Origin: JBBDNT01 sp040877445 | GTDB taxonomy: Bacteria > Planctomycetota > Planctomycetia > Planctomycetales > Planctomycetaceae | DNA: 11,022 nucleotides | Assembly (NCBI GenBank): GCA_040877445.1 | Contig: JBBDNT010000311.1 | Coordinates: 1-11,022 of the forward strand | Direction of reading: 5' to 3' | Shown: positions 9,041-11,022 of the stretch, piece by piece | Position numbering within the stretch: position 1 is the first letter of the stretch | Layout: each line of letters begins with the position of its first letter | Made by a program: the position numbers and the translations under genes | Notes under the pieces: generated by a model | Databases searched by the model: none | What the model was told of the DNA's origin: nothing | The model's input: only the letters and a program-made list of their open reading frames with translations

Positions 9041-9162
9041 CGCACCGGCGACCGTTCGATCCGCACCGTGTGACCGCGGTCGATTTCCCAGTCGATTCGC
9101 GGCGGCGGGTCCGGCGAATTCCAACCCCATCCGCGAATGCGGCGGCGGCCAGGATGCGCACT

Positions 9163-9333
9163 TCACGTAGCGAAGTCGAGGCCCGCCAGGTCGATCACAA
9201 GCGACCCCCAGCCGGGGACGTTCATCAAGCCGCCGGAGTAGGCCACGATCGAGACAGTGGGCAGCTTCCCGCCCGCCGCCTGGATCTCCACTTCGGCCGC
9301 CGGCAGTGGCAATTCGTCGAGGGTCGTCGTCAT
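9163..9333 (-). pseudogene. Truncated phage-protease-like N-terminal fragment
   Basis: A 56-residue frame starts at ATG 9331-9333 with AGGAG 5 nt upstream. It contains V-S-I-V-A-Y-S-G-G (27-35), then V-P-G-W-G (39-43) and V-I-D-L-A-G-L (46-52), and stops at TGA (9163-9165). From memory this resembles the start of planctomycete proteins annotated as prophage/prohead protease-like, which continue for several hundred residues; here everything after this block is missing. It is therefore probably a truncated prophage relic. The assignment rests on a short motif and is tentative; a genuine small protein is possible because the ribosome binding site is good. Confidence 0.4.
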
Positions 9334-9459
9334 CGGGACTCCTGGTTGCTGAAGGGATCGAAGCCGGGCCGCCGGCGCGGAACGATTTGGGATACCAGTT
9401 CGTTGCGGAATTCCGATTGACTTCCGCGCAGGGACTGATTTAATGGTGAACGCCGACCA

Positions 9460-9665
9460 GCGGTATCGAAGGCGATTCCCGCGGCGGCCCGCCGCGCGGA
9501 TATCCGGAAGCGCGTGAAGGCTCACACGTTCCGCCATTCGTTCGCGACGCATCGATCGAAGCGGGCGACGACATCCGCACGGTGCAGGCCTCCTTGGACG
9601 CGAGTAACGTGCGCACGTTATTCGGAAGTGTTCTGAATAAACAGTCGTTCGATGCAAGTGCATGA
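9460..9665 (+). pseudogene. Relic of an integron-type tyrosine recombinase (IntI-like), C-terminal part
   Basis: The frame starting at 9460 reads A-V-S-K-A-I, then A-R-R-A-D-I-R-K-R-V, then H-T-F-R-H-S-F-A-T-H, ending about 9552; this is the H-x-x-R active-site box of IntI/Xer recombinases. A one-base deletion near 9552 moves the match to the next frame, which continues E-A-G-D-D-I-R-T-V-Q (from 9558) and V-R-T-L-F-G-S-V-L-N, ending at TGA 9663-9665. Integron integrases have E-A-G-x-D-I-R-T-V-Q-E-L-L-G-H and then T-M-I-Y-T-H-V-L-N at these places. The nucleophilic tyrosine position is lost (L-F-G-S instead of I-Y-T-H) and the L-G-H box is degraded. The N-terminal two thirds of the gene is absent. 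The product cannot be active. Its stop overlaps the next gene's start as ATGA. Confidence 0.75.
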
Positions 9666-10042
9666 ATAAACCTCGCCTGCTTTTTGTATGCGGTAGGCAC
9701 CAATGGAGGAGTCCTACAGCGGAGGCGATTTATCGAAAGGATCCGAGACTCCTGGTTCGTTCCGCGGGAGTCAGCAGTAAAAGTTCTCATCAGCTTACAG
9801 AGAAAGACCTCGAATGGGCCGATTTGGTGCTGGTAATGGATCGGAAATACAAGTCCAGGATTTTGGGAACGTTTCGGGACTATCCGAATCGACCGCGAAT
9901 CGTTTCGCTGGATATTCCGGATTATTACGAGCGCATGGATCCAGAGTTGATCCATCTAATCAAGAGAGGGACCGAGTTCCATTTGAGACGACAATTCAAC
10001 ATCGAACCAAGCGATGCACCGAATGACGGGCCCGCCACATGA
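9662..10042 (+). CDS. Low-molecular-weight protein tyrosine phosphatase family protein
   Basis: A 126-residue cytosolic phosphatase-fold protein. The signature C-x5-R-S is C-G-R-H-Q-W-R-S (Cys10 nucleophile, Arg16), directly followed by P-T-A-E-A. The later L-D-I-P-D-Y-Y-E-R-M-D-P-E-L run (83-96) is characteristic of the short (about 105-115 residue) bacterial subfamily and supplies Asp candidates for the general acid. The fold appears complete up to about residue 113; the last 13 residues are encoded by attC-like DNA and are probably not native. Base composition is visibly lower in GC than the chromosomal genes (about 47% in the 60 bases from 9781, against about 73% in the 60 from 4981), which suggests transfer. 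There is no good Shine-Dalgarno; the ATG overlaps the stop of the integrase relic by four bases. It is probably an integron cassette gene; its target is unknown. Confidence 0.8.
   Translation: MNKPRLLFVCGRHQWRSPTAEAIYRKDPRLLVRSAGVSSKSSHQLTEKDLEWADLVLVMDRKYKSRILGTFRDYPNRPRIVSLDIPDYYERMDPELIHLIKRGTEFHLRRQFNIEPSDAPNDGPAT
10001..10037 (+). repeat. Left half of an attC-like recombination site, read in frame
   Basis: The DNA reads ATCGAAC, a 5-nt spacer CAAGC, then GATGCAC (10001-10019), followed by a GC-rich run to 10037. This matches base for base in spacing the left arm of the complete attC-like site at 10811-10900 (GCAGAAC, AAAGC, GTTGGAC). The expected right arm is missing, and a transposase fragment lies where it should be. 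The half site encodes the last residues of the phosphatase. Confidence 0.5.
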
Positions 10043-10049
10043 GTTGACG

Positions 10050-10199
10050 ATTCGGGCGTTTCGGGACTCCATGCACCTGAACCCGGTCCGCGCGGGGCTG
10101 GTGTCGCGGGCGATCGACTGGCGGTGGAGTTCGGCCCGGTGGTACCTTGAGGGCCGTCCGGTAGGCTTGCCGATCCCCTGGACGCCGGGTTTCGAGTAG
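10050..10199 (+). pseudogene. C-terminal fragment of a REP-associated tyrosine transposase (RAYT, Y1/IS200-like)
   Basis: The frame reads H-L-N-P-V-R-A-G-L-V, then D-W-R-W-S-S-A-R-W-Y-L, and ends at TAG 10197-10199. The N-P-V-x-x-G-L-V and W-x-W-S-S-A pair is the hallmark of the C-terminal end of RAYT transposases. The HUH motif and catalytic tyrosine domain lie far upstream in a normal gene and are absent, so this is an inactive scrap of about 50 residues out of an expected 180-250. It lies directly upstream of a REP-like palindrome, the type of sequence these enzymes act on. Confidence 0.75.
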
Positions 10200-10221
10200 G
10201 AAGAGGTTCGTTGAAGGAGAC

Positions 10222-10278
10222 CGCAGGGCGCGGCTTCTTGTCGCTGCACGACACGGCCTTCGGCCGTGCCACCCTGCG
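10222..10278. repeat. REP-like cruciform repeat beside the RAYT fragment
   Basis: The outer arms CGCAGGG (10222-10228) and CCCTGCG (10272-10278) are perfect inverse complements. Inside, CACGGCC (10252-10258) and GGCCGTG (10262-10268) form a 7-bp stem with a 3-nt loop, and GCGGC/GCTGC can form a weaker second stem. On the minus strand GTAG occurs just before the structure, as REP elements often have. RAYT enzymes act on such palindromes, so fragment and repeat probably arrived together. Confidence 0.6.
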
Positions 10279-10292
10279 TTCTGCTACTAACA

Positions 10293-10802
10293 ATGAGCGC
10301 CACACTGCAACGCGATCAGGCAATCAAGCTCGCCAAGGTCAATCCGCGCAAAGCGTTGGAGAAGGCTCGGTCGGTCAGCGAGCCATGGTTTCGTGCACAG
10401 GCCTTATCATGGGTTGCCCGATTCACTGAAGATGACCCGATACCAATCGCCACTCAGGCAGCGAAAGCTGCATCCGAGTGTGCGGACGACTACAAGAGAT
10501 CGGCCGTTCGTTCCTGGGAAATTGCTGCGTTGGCCGAACGCAAATGTCTTGAGAGGGCCAAAACGTCACTTAGAGAAGCACTCAAACGAACTCAGCGCGT
10601 GCAGCCACTTTCGTCGCGAAGTGAGGCTTTACTGTTGTTGCTTCAAGCGGCGTTTGCGATCCATCGAGATGAGGCGATTGTGGTCAATTCCACGCTGATC
10701 GATTCGTGTCCAGTCGCCGAACACTGGAGATGCAAGCGAGCTGTCAAGTATGCAGGCCAAATGATGGAAGGGGAACTTCAGCCTCGAAACTTCTTCTGGT
10801 AA
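10293..10802 (+). CDS. Hypothetical all-helical repeat protein
   Basis: A 169-residue protein without a recognised function. It is rich in Ala, Leu, Arg and Glu, and has no signal peptide or membrane segment. Four related helical units can be seen, each with an aromatic or Ser followed by R/K and A-L or A-V: P-W-F-R-A-Q-A-L (31-38), D-Y-K-R-S-A-V (66-72), L-S-S-R-S-E-A-L (106-113) and H-W-R-C-K-R-A-V (144-151), spaced about 36-39 residues apart. This suggests a TPR- or HEAT-like scaffold. Similar short proteins appear as hypotheticals in planctomycetes, by recollection only. The ATG at 10293 is preferred over an in-frame GTG at 10266, because the GTG lies inside the REP-like hairpin. No Shine-Dalgarno is visible. 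The complete attC-like site begins 8 bases after the stop, the usual position in an integron cassette. Confidence 0.6.
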   Translation: MSATLQRDQAIKLAKVNPRKALEKARSVSEPWFRAQALSWVARFTEDDPIPIATQAAKAASECADDYKRSAVRSWEIAALAERKCLERAKTSLREALKRTQRVQPLSSRSEALLLLLQAAFAIHRDEAIVVNSTLIDSCPVAEHWRCKRAVKYAGQMMEGELQPRNFFW

Positions 10803-10810
10803 ATTGAGGA

Positions 10811-10900
10811 GCAGAACAAAGCGTTGGACACGGAGCGGCGGACAACGCGGATCCCAATGGATAGTTACTGGCCGCCGCCCGGTCAACGCCGTCGCTAGTC
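10811..10900 (+). repeat. attC-like integron recombination site (59-base element)
   Basis: The order is GCAGAAC (10811-10817), spacer AAAGC, GTTGGAC (10823-10829), centre, GGTCAAC (10881-10887), spacer GCCGTC, GCTAGTC (10894-10900). The 5-nt and 6-nt spacers are those of the classical aadA attC. The strand folds as GCGTTG(10821-10826)/CAACGC(10884-10889), then AC/GT, CGG/CCG and GCGGCGG(10835-10841)/CCGCCGC(10872-10878): 18 base pairs with G10827, A10830 and A10834 bulged, all on one arm, around a 30-nt loop. One-sided extrahelical bases are what integron integrase recognises. The right end GCTAGTC deviates from GTTRRRY at two positions and pairs poorly with the left end, so the site may be decayed. 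Confidence 0.7.
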
Positions 10901-10920
10901 CGACCTCCCTGTCGTCCTAG

Positions 10921-11012
10921 CGCGTGGGCGGTTGAGTCTCTGCCCAGGCGCGAGGGACGGGAACACTCCCGTTCGGGCCGGTCGGCTCGATCGGAATCTG
11001 TCCGATGACCGG
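10921..11012. repeat. Cluster of three hairpins at the window edge
   Basis: Hairpin 1: CGCG-TGGGC (10921-10929) pairs with GCCCA and CGCG (10942-10946, 10949-10952). Hairpin 2: ACGGGA (10957-10962), loop ACAC, TCCCGT (10967-10972). Hairpin 3: CCGGTC (10978-10983) with GACCGG (11007-11012), and ATCGGA (10990-10995) with TCCGAT (11001-11006), with a 6-nt one-sided bulge. No gene is seen from 10803 to the end. The cluster could be the end of a mobile element, a structured RNA, or part of another cassette junction; it runs to within 10 bases of the edge. Confidence 0.4.
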
Positions 11013-11022
11013 AACGAGAGAC

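Noticed and set aside
8883..9161. 93-residue N-terminal extension of the oxidoreductase
   Set aside because: Arg-rich with no family similarity, contains the promoter, and the Rossmann motif sits normally when the ATG at 8882 is used.
9440..9955. 171-codon minus-strand open frame
   Set aside because: Antisense to the integrase relic and the phosphatase, both of which have recognisable motifs on the plus strand.
10222..10278. CRISPR repeat or intrinsic terminator
   Set aside because: It is a single copy with no spacer array and no T-run; the nested palindrome and RAYT neighbour fit a REP-like element better.
10266..10292. GTG start giving nine more residues on the helical-repeat protein
   Set aside because: It lies in the stem of the REP-like hairpin and adds a non-helical leader unlike the rest.

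Overview
The window looks like a GC-rich planctomycete chromosome. The grounds are indirect: a secreted C-type sulfatase, an SGNH-fold protein with the N-L-G-x-R-G-P context common in that phylum, a Ser/Thr kinase with an extracytoplasmic region, a divergent GspE/PilB-like ATPase, and dispersed GCAAAG inverted repeats. This assignment rests on gene style; there is no marker gene.

Positions 1-9161 are ordinary, densely packed chromosome: (i) a leftward membrane-anchored SGNH hydrolase-like gene (58-1380) with its own -35/-10 promoter; (ii) a divergent rightward sulfatase carrying C-terminal HEAT-like repeats (1767-3599); (iii) a rightward Ser/Thr kinase with two membrane segments around HEAT-like repeats (3972-5477); (iv) a leftward GspE/PilB-family protein with a degenerate P-loop (5480-6784), whose stop codon is 2 bp from the kinase stop; (v) a palindromic dispersed repeat (6814-7047); (vi) a leftward two-gene operon of a beta-hydroxyacid dehydrogenase (7965-8882) and dapA (7063-7965), coupled by a TGATG overlap and driven by a promoter very like that of gene (i).

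Positions 9163-11022 are different: an accessory scrap-heap of lower GC with short, broken genes. In order they are a truncated phage-protease-like fragment, a frameshifted integron-type tyrosine recombinase relic without its catalytic tyrosine, a low-molecular-weight protein tyrosine phosphatase gene, a half attC-like site read in frame as that protein's tail, the C-terminal scrap of a RAYT/Y1 transposase beside a REP-like cruciform repeat, a small helical-repeat protein gene, and a complete attC-like recombination site folding into an 18-bp stem with three extrahelical bases on one arm. A run of hairpins follows to the window edge.

The most interesting reading is that 9460-10900 is a decayed chromosomal integron: integrase relic, two cassettes and attC sites, with the integrase oriented in the same direction as the cassettes. 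A transposase/REP element has intruded into the first cassette junction. No CRISPR array, rRNA or tRNA was seen.
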